From Lachnospiraceae bacterium UBA3273 (GTDB lineage Bacteria > Bacillota > Clostridia > Lachnospirales > Lachnospiraceae): a DNA stretch of 7,777 nt. Below are positions 1 to 6,820 of the stretch, piece by piece. Numbering within the stretch: position 1 is the stretch's first letter; each line of letters opens with the position of its first letter. The notes beneath the pieces are model-generated. The model had not been told where the DNA came from. It saw only the letters and a list, made by a program, of their open reading frames with translations, and did not search any database. The DNA lies in contig DEUB01000019.1 in the NCBI GenBank assembly GCA_002362385.1, positions 1 to 7,777 on the forward strand, given 5' to 3'. Made by a program: the position numbers and the translations under genes.

Positions 1-37
1 CAATAAAGTGTTGACACAAACATATCTTGTACACTCA

Positions 38-66
38 TTGAAAAAACATACTATATGTGCTATCCT
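38..66 (+). promoter_or_regulatory. putative sigma-A promoter for the murE-rlmN operon
   Basis: A TTGAAA -35 box (38-43, five of six consensus bases) is followed by a 17-nt spacer and TATCCT (61-66, four of six). A TG dinucleotide at 58-59, one base before the -10, makes an extended -10. Transcription would start near 73 and give a 5' UTR of about 50 nt before murE. It lies in the only clearly AT-rich non-coding stretch of the window, directly ahead of the first gene of the array. The call is from pattern matching alone; the -10 is imperfect, and AT-rich DNA produces such matches by chance. Confidence 0.45.
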
Positions 67-79
67 ATAAATAACTGGG

Positions 80-114
80 TTTTGCTCCTTGTTCCGATGA
101 TAAAAGGAGCGGAA
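80..114 (+). promoter_or_regulatory. leader hairpin(s) around the murE Shine-Dalgarno
   Basis: GCTCCTT (84-90) is the exact reverse complement of AAGGAGC (104-110), with a 13-nt loop. The stem extends outward to 80-83/111-114 through two A-U and two G-U pairs, and it buries the only good Shine-Dalgarno of murE (AAAGGAG, 103-109). A competing 5-bp stem, TTCCG (92-96) with CGGAA (110-114), would leave that Shine-Dalgarno in the loop. The two stems share bases 110-114, so they exclude one another. No U-run follows, so this is not a terminator. The Shine-Dalgarno ends 16 nt before the ATG, which is unusually far. Regulation is an inference from pairing only. Confidence 0.4.
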
Positions 115-125
115 AGTGTGGAAAT

Positions 126-1622
126 ATGACAGAGTGTAAAAGTTTACTGAAGGATATTTCATATCAGGTAATAAAGGGAAGTGACGACAGATCGGTTTCT
201 TCCGTCGTCTACAATTCCGATCAGGTGGAAAAGGACTGCATGTTCATCTGTATTGTGGGAGCAAAATTCGACGCCCATGAGAAAGCGGCGGAGGCGGCAG
301 AAAAAGGCGCGGCAGTTCTGGTAGTCAGCCATGAGGTAAAACTTCCAAAGGATGCGTCCGTGACGGTCATCAAGGTAGAGGATACCCGATATGCCATGGC
401 ATTTATCAGCGCGGCGTATTTCGGAAATCCTGCGGATAAGCTGAAGGTTATCGGCATAACGGGAACCAAGGGAAAAACCACCACCACCTATCTCGTAAAA
501 TCCATTTTAGAGCATGCGGGGCATAAGGTGGGCCTTGTGGGAACCATCGAAACGATCATCGGAGATAAAAAAATACCGGCACAGAATACTACGCCGGAAT
601 CCTATATATTGCAAAAATCCTTTCAGGAAATGCTGGATGCAGGCTGCGATATGGCGGTTATGGAGGTTTCCTCCCAGGGACTGATGCAGCACCGCTGTCA
701 GGGCTTTACCTTTGAACTGGGTATTTTTACCAACATAGAGCCGGACCATATCGGACCCAATGAACACAAGGATTTTGAAGATTATATGCGCTGTAAGGGA
801 CTTTTGTTCAAACAGTGCAGAAAGGGTATCGTAAACTGCGACGACGCCCACTGGAAGCAGGTAACAAAAGAGCATACCTGCCAGCTTTTGACCTATGGAT
901 TTTCCAGGGAAGCGGATCTTTATGCCGATGACGTGAAGCTCATTAAGGGAGAGGGCTTTTTGGGCGTTGATTTTAAGGTAAAGGGGCTGATGGATTTTGA
1001 AGTGGAATTCCATGCTCCGGGGCGCTTCAGCGTTTATAACGCCTTAACGGCCATCGCTATCTGCCATCATTTTGGAATTCCTGCGGATAAAATGAAAGAG
1101 GGCCTGATGGAGGCAAAGGTAAAGGGCAGGATAGAACTGATAAAGGTTTCTAAGGATTTTGCCTTAATGATCGACTATGCCCACAATGCCATGGCTCTTG
1201 AGAGTTTGCTTACCACCTTAAAGGAATATGAGCCGGGACGGCTTGTGTGCATGTTCGGCTGCGGAGGAGACCGTTCCAAGATACGCAGATATGAGATGGG
1301 AGAGGTCAGCGGGAGGCTGGCGGATCTGACAGTCATTACCTCGGATAATCCCCGGACGGAGAAGCCCGAGGCCATTATAGAGGATATTAAGACGGGAATT
1401 GCCAAAACAGAAGGCAGATATATAGAGATCGTTGACAGGCGGGAGGCAATCGCCTATGTGATCCGATATGGAAAGCCGGGGGACGTTATCGTCCTTGCAG
1501 GAAAAGGGCATGAGGATTATCAGGAGATCCAGGGGAAAAAATACCCCATGGACGAGAGGGATATCATTGCCGACGTGCTTGCAGGAAGACAGGATCCCCC
1601 GGAAAATGCAGACAGTTTGTGA
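126..1622 (+). CDS. murE: MurE: UDP-MurNAc-tripeptide ligase, meso-diaminopimelate type
   Basis: Cytoplasmic Mur ligase that joins meso-diaminopimelate to UDP-MurNAc-L-Ala-D-Glu using ATP, in peptidoglycan precursor synthesis. The 498-aa product has normal family length. Visible motifs, in order: an N-terminal substrate domain (about 1-105), the ATP-binding P-loop GTKGKTTT (113-120), NTTPES (164-169), MEVSSQG (179-185), DHIGPNEH (217-224 region, just before the lysine motif), RCKGLLF with the lysine expected to be carbamylated, GRIE near 334-337, CGGDRSK (389-395), DNPR (407-410) and GKGHEDYQ (469-476). The arginine of DNPR is the family marker for diaminopimelate; lysine-adding enzymes lack it. 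Departures from the Escherichia coli type are SSQG for SSHG and PDHIGPNEH for RDHLDYHG. ATG 126 is the only start near the N-terminal domain, although its Shine-Dalgarno is distant (16 nt). It heads the array and is followed 54 nt later by priA. A second, dcw-located murE elsewhere in the genome is possible. Confidence 0.93.
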   Translation: MTECKSLLKDISYQVIKGSDDRSVSSVVYNSDQVEKDCMFICIVGAKFDAHEKAAEAAEKGAAVLVVSHEVKLPKDASVTVIKVEDTRYAMAFISAAYFGNPADKLKVIGITGTKGKTTTTYLVKSILEHAGHKVGLVGTIETIIGDKKIPAQNTTPESYILQKSFQEMLDAGCDMAVMEVSSQGLMQHRCQGFTFELGIFTNIEPDHIGPNEHKDFEDYMRCKGLLFKQCRKGIVNCDDAHWKQVTKEHTCQLLTYGFSREADLYADDVKLIKGEGFLGVDFKVKGLMDFEVEFHAPGRFSVYNALTAIAICHHFGIPADKMKEGLMEAKVKGRIELIKVSKDFALMIDYAHNAMALESLLTTLKEYEPGRLVCMFGCGGDRSKIRRYEMGEVSGRLADLTVITSDNPRTEKPEAIIEDIKTGIAKTEGRYIEIVDRREAIAYVIRYGKPGDVIVLAGKGHEDYQEIQGKKYPMDERDIIADVLAGRQDPPENADSL

Positions 1623-1661
1623 AAAGACGGCGGGGAATGTGCCGGCCGTGGCATGTTACTT

Positions 1662-1667
1662 AGGAGG
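1662..1667 (+). promoter_or_regulatory. ribosome-binding site that sets the priA start at 1677
   Basis: A perfect AGGAGG lies 9 nt before ATG 1677. An in-frame ATG at 1653 would add eight residues, but it lies upstream of this Shine-Dalgarno and has no good site of its own. The residues it would add (MLLRREIY) are partly encoded by the ribosome-binding site itself. Confidence 0.85.
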
Positions 1668-1676
1668 GAGATATAC

Positions 1677-3917
1677 ATGGAAGATAAATATGCGAATATC
1701 TGTGTGGATATTTCCCATGAGAAAGTCGACAGACCTTTTCAATATAAAGTGCCTAAGGCCCTTAAGGGAAAGCTTGCACCGGGTATGCAAGTGCTTATCC
1801 CCTTCGGGCGGGGCAATAAGCTGATAAAGGGCTATGTGCTTTCCATAACGGATGTTTCGGAATATCCTGATGAATTGTGCAAGGAAGTTGCGGATGTGGC
1901 AGAGGGCGGCATTTCGGCAGAAGGGCGTTTTGTGGCGTTAGCGGCATGGATGCGCGCCAACTACGGCTCTACGCTGATCGCGGCGCTAAAGACGGTACTT
2001 CCCGTAAAGGAGCAGGTAAAGCAGGCTTTAAAAAGGGATATTTATTTGAATATTTCGGGTCAGGACCTTAAGGATCGGCTGGAAGAAGCAAAGAAAAAGC
2101 ATCATGTGGCAAAGGAAAGGCTTTTAGAGGCCCTTTCCACGGTGGAGACCCTTTCATACAGCTTTGCCCTGATGCAGCTTGGCGTTTCTGGGAAGACCTT
2201 ACAGGCAATGGAAAAAAACGGGATCATCCGTATGGAGGAAAGGACGGCAAGCAGAAATCCCATAAAGGCCGCAGGCGGGCCGGAGGGCAGGATCGCCCTT
2301 TCTCTGGAACAGCAGGAAATTGTGGATTCCTTTCTTTCCGATTATAAAAATAAGATCAGGAAAACCTATTTATTGTACGGAGTGACCGGAAGCGGTAAAA
2401 CCGAGGTCTATATGGAGATGATCGCCGGAGTGCTTTCGGAGGGAAAAGAAGCCATCGTGCTCATACCGGAGATCGCCCTGACCTATCAGACGGTACTGCG
2501 CTTTTATAAAAGATTCGGGGACAGGATTTCCGTGATCCATTCCAGGCTTTCAAAGGGAGAGCGGTTTGACCAGTTTGAACGGGCGAAGCGGGGAGAAATA
2601 CAGATCATGATAGGCCCCAGAAGCGCTTTGTTTACACCCTTTTCCAATCTGGGACTGATCATCATAGACGAGGAGCATGAAGGAAGCTATAAAAGCGACG
2701 GAATGCCCAAATATCATGCCAGGGAAACGGCGGAATATATTGCAGGAGAAAACGGCGCAAGCCTTGTATTAGGCTCGGCTACCCCTTCTGTGACCGCTTA
2801 TTATAAGGCGCAGAAGAAGGAATACGGCTTTTTCCGTTTAAAGAGCCGTTTCGGAGGGAAAAATCTGCCCTCCGTCTATACCGTGGATCTGAGGGAGGAA
2901 CTTAAAAAAGGCAACCGCAGCATGTTTTCAAACCTTCTTTATGAAAAGATGGAGGAGCGTCTCAAGAAAAAAGAGCAGATCATGCTTTTTTTGAACCGCC
3001 GGGGCTATGCGGGATTTATAACATGCAGAAGCTGCGGTTATGTGGTAAAATGTCCTCATTGTGATATTTCCTTAACGGAGCATGGTAAAAATAAGCTGGT
3101 ATGCCACTACTGCGGCTACGAGGCCCCGTCTTATAAGAAGTGTCCGGAATGCGGCTCTCCTTATATAGCGGGCTTTAAGGTAGGGACGGAGCAGGTGGAG
3201 GAACGGATCAGGGCAATGTTTCCTGAGGCGAGGGTCCTTAGGATGGATAAGGATACCACAAGAAAAAAAGACGACTATGAAAAGATCCTTTCCGCTTTTG
3301 CAGGAAGGGAAGCGGATATTCTGATCGGCACCCAGATGATCGTAAAAGGACATGATTTCCCCTATGTAACGTTAGTGGGAGTGCTTGCGGCGGATCTGTC
3401 CCTGTCGGCAGGGGATTACCGGGCGGCGGAGCGCACCTTTCAGCTTTTGACACAGGCCGTAGGAAGGGCGGGAAGGGGAAATACGCCGGGAGAAGCGGTC
3501 ATACAGACCTACAGGCCGGAGCATTACGCCGTTGTGTATGCGGCAAATCAGGACTATGAAAGCTTTTATAAAGAGGAGATCGCTTACAGGAAGGTCTGCG
3601 GCTACCCGCCCGTTTTGCATATGCTTGCCGTACTGTTTACGTCGGCGGATGAACAAAGGCTTTGGGAGATCATAAAGGAAGCGGCGGGCATGCTCAGAGA
3701 AGCCGCAGGAGCAAAAGGATGGCGCGTCATAGGTCCTGCGGACGCCGCTGTGGGGAAAATAAACGACGCGTACCGTAAGATGATCTATATCCGCCATGAG
3801 GATTATAAAGAGCTGGTCGCTGCCAAAGACTTTATGGAAAACCTTATGGAGGAGAAAAAGAAGGAATATGGGGACTTAAGCGTTTATTTTGATTTTGACC
3901 CCATGAATGGATATTAG
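1677..3917 (+). CDS. priA: PriA: primosomal protein N', replication-restart helicase
   Basis: 3'-to-5' superfamily 2 DNA helicase that recognises stalled forks and D-loops and reloads the replicative helicase. With the start at 1677 the product is 746 aa, within the usual range. The N-terminal 3'-end-binding domain (about 1-105) contains FQYKVP (21-26) and IPFGRG (41-46). A winged-helix-like linker follows. The helicase core has GVTGSGKT (235-242, Walker A), DEEH (331-334, Walker B), GSATP (376-380), GTQMIVKGHDF (551-561) and QAVGRAGR (593-600). Eight cysteines at 450, 453, 459, 462, 476, 479, 489 and 492 form the two zinc sites inserted between the helicase lobes. The C-terminal domain (about 640-746) is intact. 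No motif is missing. The def start lies 20 nt downstream. Confidence 0.97.
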   Translation: MEDKYANICVDISHEKVDRPFQYKVPKALKGKLAPGMQVLIPFGRGNKLIKGYVLSITDVSEYPDELCKEVADVAEGGISAEGRFVALAAWMRANYGSTLIAALKTVLPVKEQVKQALKRDIYLNISGQDLKDRLEEAKKKHHVAKERLLEALSTVETLSYSFALMQLGVSGKTLQAMEKNGIIRMEERTASRNPIKAAGGPEGRIALSLEQQEIVDSFLSDYKNKIRKTYLLYGVTGSGKTEVYMEMIAGVLSEGKEAIVLIPEIALTYQTVLRFYKRFGDRISVIHSRLSKGERFDQFERAKRGEIQIMIGPRSALFTPFSNLGLIIIDEEHEGSYKSDGMPKYHARETAEYIAGENGASLVLGSATPSVTAYYKAQKKEYGFFRLKSRFGGKNLPSVYTVDLREELKKGNRSMFSNLLYEKMEERLKKKEQIMLFLNRRGYAGFITCRSCGYVVKCPHCDISLTEHGKNKLVCHYCGYEAPSYKKCPECGSPYIAGFKVGTEQVEERIRAMFPEARVLRMDKDTTRKKDDYEKILSAFAGREADILIGTQMIVKGHDFPYVTLVGVLAADLSLSAGDYRAAERTFQLLTQAVGRAGRGNTPGEAVIQTYRPEHYAVVYAANQDYESFYKEEIAYRKVCGYPPVLHMLAVLFTSADEQRLWEIIKEAAGMLREAAGAKGWRVIGPADAAVGKINDAYRKMIYIRHEDYKELVAAKDFMENLMEEKKKEYGDLSVYFDFDPMNGY

Positions 3918-3920
3918 AGC

Positions 3921-3926
3921 AGGAGG
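3921..3926 (+). promoter_or_regulatory. ribosome-binding site of def
   Basis: AGGAGG lies 11 nt before the def ATG at 3938 and only 3 nt after the priA stop codon, so re-initiation by ribosomes finishing priA is likely. Confidence 0.8.
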
Positions 3927-3937
3927 ATAAGACCAGA

Positions 3938-4429
3938 ATGGCAATTAGAAACATCAGAGAGATCGGAGATCCGGTTTTGAACAAAAAGTGTAAGGAAGTC
4001 AAGGAAATGACGGAGCGTACCAGAGAGCTGATAGACGATATGCTTGAAACCATGTATGAAGCGGACGGCGTAGGGTTGGCGGCTCCCCAGGTGGGGATTT
4101 TAAAGAGGATCTGCGTCATCGACGTGGGAGAAGGGCCCATTGTGTTCGTAAACCCCAAAGTGGTGGAAACAAGCGGGGAGCAGACAGGTCATGAAGGCTG
4201 TCTTTCGGTTCCGGGAAAAAGCGGCGTGGTCACAAGACCCAATTATGTGAAGGTGGCTGCACTGGATGCGGAAATGAATCCGGTGGAAATGGAGGGCACT
4301 GAGCTTTTGGCACGGGCCATGATGCATGAGATCGACCATTTGGACGGCCACATGTATACGGAGCTGGTTGAGGGACCGTTATATGAAGTGGGCGCTGAGG
4401 ACGAGGACGAAATCTACGACGACGAATAA
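3938..4429 (+). CDS. def: Def: peptide deformylase
   Basis: Metalloenzyme that removes the formyl group from the N-terminal methionine of nascent proteins at the ribosome. The 163-aa product carries all three family motifs: GVGLAAPQ (44-51), EGCLS (86-90) and HEIDH (130-134). Expected metal ligands are C88, H130 and H134, with E131 as catalytic acid/base and Q51 in the active site. Motif II has the common EGCLS form, and the motif spacing suits the shorter Firmicute/proteobacterial class rather than the long type 2 form. The C-terminus ends in a strongly acidic tail (eight of the last ten residues are D or E, ending DDE) beyond the catalytic core; its role is unknown. Pairing with fmt downstream matches their opposed roles. 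The def-fmt gap of 139 nt is exceptional for this array. Confidence 0.97.
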   Translation: MAIRNIREIGDPVLNKKCKEVKEMTERTRELIDDMLETMYEADGVGLAAPQVGILKRICVIDVGEGPIVFVNPKVVETSGEQTGHEGCLSVPGKSGVVTRPNYVKVAALDAEMNPVEMEGTELLARAMMHEIDHLDGHMYTELVEGPLYEVGAEDEDEIYDDE

Positions 4430-4551
4430 TGCCGAAAGTACAAACGGCCGTGAGAAAGAATGGCGGCTGGGGGGAAGAACAAACGTCACACGTCCGAAAG
4501 AGCAGACGGGAAAATAAGATAACAAACGATATGAAAAATATTTATCAATAA
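4429..4551 (+). CDS. possible 40-residue small protein between def and fmt (speculative)
   Basis: A short frame starts at an ATG that overlaps the def stop codon (TAATG, 4427-4431), the arrangement seen in translationally coupled genes, and ends with TAA at 4549-4551 just ahead of the fmt ribosome-binding site. It fills nearly the whole gap. The product begins MPKVQTAVRKNGGW and ends MKNIYQ. It is basic (nine K/R against four D/E), with no membrane segment, no signal peptide and no motif I recognise. Against it: no clear Shine-Dalgarno precedes it, 40 open codons are not improbable by chance, and the codon choice (AGA, CGG, ATA, AAT) is not especially like the neighbours. No function is proposed. 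If it is not translated, the stretch is simply spacer. Confidence 0.22.
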   Translation: MPKVQTAVRKNGGWGEEQTSHVRKSRRENKITNDMKNIYQ

Positions 4552-4568
4552 GAGAGCAGGGCAGGAAG

Positions 4569-5492
4569 ATGAAGATTGTTTATATGGGAACGCCAGATTT
4601 TGCGGTAGGGCCTTTAAAGGCGCTGATAGAGGCGGGGCATGAGATCTGCGCCGTAGTGACCCAGCCGGACAGACAGAAGGGCAGGGGAAAGGAAATGGCT
4701 CCTTCTCCCGTTAAGGGATGCGCGCTTTCATACGGGATTCCGGTTTTAACGCCTGTAAAGATAAAGGAGGCGGAAGCCATAGAAGAATTGAAGAAATATC
4801 CTGCGGATATTTTTGTGGTAGCCGCTTTCGGACAGATCCTTTCCGAAGAGATCCTGAACATGCCCCGATACGGCTGCGTCAATATCCATGCATCCCTTCT
4901 CCCCAAATACCGGGGGGCTGCGCCGATCCAGTGGAGCATTATTGACGGGGAAAAAGAAACGGGTGTTACTATAATGCAGATGGATAAGGGACTGGACACG
5001 GGAGACATCCTCTTTCAGGAAAAAGTTCCTATTACGACGGAGGAAACGGGCGCTTCTCTTTTTGACAAGCTGGCGGAAGCGGGATCAAAGCTGATCGTGG
5101 AGGCCCTTGACAAAATTGAAAAGGGAGATGTGGTTCCTGTCAGACAGGATGATGATAACAGTTGTTATGCAAAGATGCTGAGCAAATCCACAGGCAGGAT
5201 CGACTGGAATAAAAGCGCCGTAGAAATAGAAAGGCTCATAAGAGGTTTGAATTCCTGGCCCAGCGCTTTTACGGAATATAAGGGAAAGCAGTTAAAGATC
5301 TGGAGGGCGGAAGTTTTGCCCCATATAGACGGGGAACCGGGCAGGATAGCAAAGGTAACAAAGGATGCAGTGATCGTCTGCACAGGAAAAGGCGCTCTTT
5401 CCCTTTTGGAAATTCAGCTGGAGGGGAAAAAGAGAATGAGCACGAAAGAATTCCTGCTGGGGCGCACCTTTTTAGAAGGGGAAGCCCTGTAG
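4569..5492 (+). CDS. fmt: Fmt: methionyl-tRNA formyltransferase
   Basis: Transfers a formyl group from 10-formyltetrahydrofolate to Met-tRNAfMet to make the initiator tRNA. The 307-aa product is full length. The N-terminal Rossmann-like domain opens with GTPDFA (7-12). The formyltransferase signature runs NIHASLLPKYRGAAP (105-119), with catalytic N105 and H107. GLDTGD (141-146) supplies D143. These three align with N106, H108 and D144 of the Escherichia coli enzyme. The C-terminal OB-fold tRNA-binding domain (about 203-307) includes RIDWNKSA and the LNSWPSAFT segment (227-235). ATG 4569 is preceded by a modest purine-rich site (AGCAGGG, 4556-4561 region). Only 19 nt separate it from rsmB. Confidence 0.97.
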   Translation: MKIVYMGTPDFAVGPLKALIEAGHEICAVVTQPDRQKGRGKEMAPSPVKGCALSYGIPVLTPVKIKEAEAIEELKKYPADIFVVAAFGQILSEEILNMPRYGCVNIHASLLPKYRGAAPIQWSIIDGEKETGVTIMQMDKGLDTGDILFQEKVPITTEETGASLFDKLAEAGSKLIVEALDKIEKGDVVPVRQDDDNSCYAKMLSKSTGRIDWNKSAVEIERLIRGLNSWPSAFTEYKGKQLKIWRAEVLPHIDGEPGRIAKVTKDAVIVCTGKGALSLLEIQLEGKKRMSTKEFLLGRTFLEGEAL

Positions 5493-5500
5493 GGAAAGGC

Positions 5501-5514
5501 GGAGAAAAATTTTG
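5501..5514 (+). promoter_or_regulatory. ribosome-binding site and TTG start of rsmB
   Basis: GGAG (5501-5504, within AAAGGCGGAG) lies 7 nt before a TTG at 5512-5514. No in-frame ATG occurs until residue 47. The residues just after the TTG (NTREIALY) are the conserved beginning of RsmB, so the rare start is well supported. Confidence 0.8.
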
Positions 5515-6816
5515 GTCAATACCAGGGAAATAGCGCTTTACTGCATTATAGAGATCCTGGAAAAAAAGCAGTACAGCCATTATGTTATAAAGCAGGTTCT
5601 GGACAAATACGGATATCTGGATAAGAGGGAGCGTTCCTTTATCAAAAGAATGGCGGAGGGAACCATAGAGCGGTGCATTGAGCTTGATTATGTGCTGGAT
5701 TCTTTTTCAAAGGTTCCGGTAAGGAAGATGAAGCCGTTTATCCGGAGCCTTATGAGGATGGGCGTATACCAGATCCTTTATATGGATGGGGTCCCCGACG
5801 CCGCAGTCTGTAACGAGAGCGTAAAGCTGGCGGCAAAAAGAGGATTTGCTTCTTTAAAGGGCTTTGTGAACGGGGTGCTTAGAAACATTGCCAGAAATAA
5901 AGAAAAAATTGCATATCCTCAAAAGGAAACGGACCTTATGGCTTACTTATCCATTCGCTATTCCCAGCCGGAGTGGATCGTTGCCATGTGGCTTTCCCGT
6001 TTTGGGGCGGATAAAACCGAAAAAATATTAAAAGGGCTTTTAGAAGAGCGGCCGGTAACCGTCAGGATCGATGAAAATCTGGGGAAAGAGGAAAAAGAAG
6101 ACCTTCTTAGGAGAATATCCCTTGCAGGTATTGAGTTTTGTCCCGTAAATGGGTTATCCTATGCATATAAACTAGAAAATCCCGATAAGGTGGAAAGCAT
6201 TCCGGGCTTTGCCGAGGGCAGGATCATGGTCCAGGACGCCGGTTCCATGGAAATTGTGGAAATGGCCGGGATAAAGGAGGGCCAGTATGTTCTGGATGTG
6301 TGCGGCGCACCGGGGGGAAAAGCCCTTCATGCGGCCTGCAAGCTGAATCATACGGGCTTTGTGAGGGTAAGGGATGTTTCCGAAAAAAAGACCGCCCTTA
6401 TGGAGGAAAACATCAAAAGAAGCGGTTATGAAAATATAGAGGCGGAAACCTTTGACGCTACGGTAGAGGATAAAGCAAGCATTGAAAAGGCGGATGTGGT
6501 CATAGCCGATCTGCCCTGTTCAGGCCTTGGGGCAATGGGCAGGAAGGGAGACATCAAATACCGGGTAAAGGAAGCGGATATCGATAAGATCGCGGTATTG
6601 CAGAAAAACATCCTTTCCACAGTGTGGCGGTATGTAAAACCGGGAGGAAGGCTTGTTTTTTCCACCTGTACGCTGACAGAGGAGGAAAATGAGGAAAACA
6701 CCCGGTGGTTTTTAAAAAAGTTTCCTTTTATAAAGGAAAAGGAGAAGACTTTATTTCCCGGCATAGATGAAACCGACGGATTTTACATGGTTTCCTTTTT
6801 GCGGAATAAAGAGTGA
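5512..6816 (+). CDS. rsmB: RsmB: 16S rRNA (cytosine-967-C5)-methyltransferase
   Basis: S-adenosylmethionine-dependent enzyme that methylates C5 of a cytosine in 16S rRNA (C967 in Escherichia coli numbering). The 434-aa product has normal length. The N-terminal NusB-like RNA-binding domain (about 1-130) ends with GFVNGVLRNIAR. The Rossmann methyltransferase domain has DVCGAPGGK (262-270) for cofactor binding, RDVS with D288, DLPCSGLG (333-340, C336) and FSTCT (383-387, with C386 as nucleophile). The two cysteines correspond to the C325/C375 pair of the Escherichia coli protein. GRKGDIKYR replaces the more usual GRKPDI form, a minor change. Start is TTG. The gene ends 4 nt before rlmN, so the two are probably translationally coupled. 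Confidence 0.95.
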   Translation: MVNTREIALYCIIEILEKKQYSHYVIKQVLDKYGYLDKRERSFIKRMAEGTIERCIELDYVLDSFSKVPVRKMKPFIRSLMRMGVYQILYMDGVPDAAVCNESVKLAAKRGFASLKGFVNGVLRNIARNKEKIAYPQKETDLMAYLSIRYSQPEWIVAMWLSRFGADKTEKILKGLLEERPVTVRIDENLGKEEKEDLLRRISLAGIEFCPVNGLSYAYKLENPDKVESIPGFAEGRIMVQDAGSMEIVEMAGIKEGQYVLDVCGAPGGKALHAACKLNHTGFVRVRDVSEKKTALMEENIKRSGYENIEAETFDATVEDKASIEKADVVIADLPCSGLGAMGRKGDIKYRVKEADIDKIAVLQKNILSTVWRYVKPGGRLVFSTCTLTEEENEENTRWFLKKFPFIKEKEKTLFPGIDETDGFYMVSFLRNKE

Positions 6817-6820
6817 TGGT

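Noticed and set aside
8..17. Palindrome GTGTTGACAC as a regulator operator
   Set aside because: The half-sites are only 4 bp and resemble no operator I can name; such a match is common by chance in AT-rich DNA.
11..35. Perfect TTGACA at 11-16 with TACACT at 30-35 as a promoter
   Set aside because: The spacer is only 13 nt, too short for a sigma-A promoter. No acceptable -10 lies at 16-18 nt, so the 38-66 candidate is preferred.
507..1013. Long open frame on the minus strand inside murE
   Set aside because: It lies wholly inside a clear MurE gene, has no recognisable motifs, and is explained by codon bias of the + strand gene. Other long minus-strand frames (for example 3372-3797 in priA and 4580-5008 in fmt) were dismissed for the same reason.
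1653..1676. Upstream in-frame ATG for priA
   Set aside because: It precedes the AGGAGG at 1662-1667 that clearly serves the ATG at 1677.
4491..4508. CGTC/GACG inverted repeat as a terminator between def and fmt
   Set aside because: The stem is 4 bp with a 10-nt loop, and no T-run follows.
4531..4551. Six-codon frame MKNIYQ as a leader peptide for fmt
   Set aside because: It is only the end of the 40-codon frame, has no ribosome-binding site of its own, and is not followed by attenuator-like structure.
6767..6820. Upstream in-frame ATG for rlmN
   Set aside because: It would overlap rsmB by 50 nt and add residues unlike RlmN; ATG 6821 directly follows the rsmB stop and begins a family-like N-terminus.
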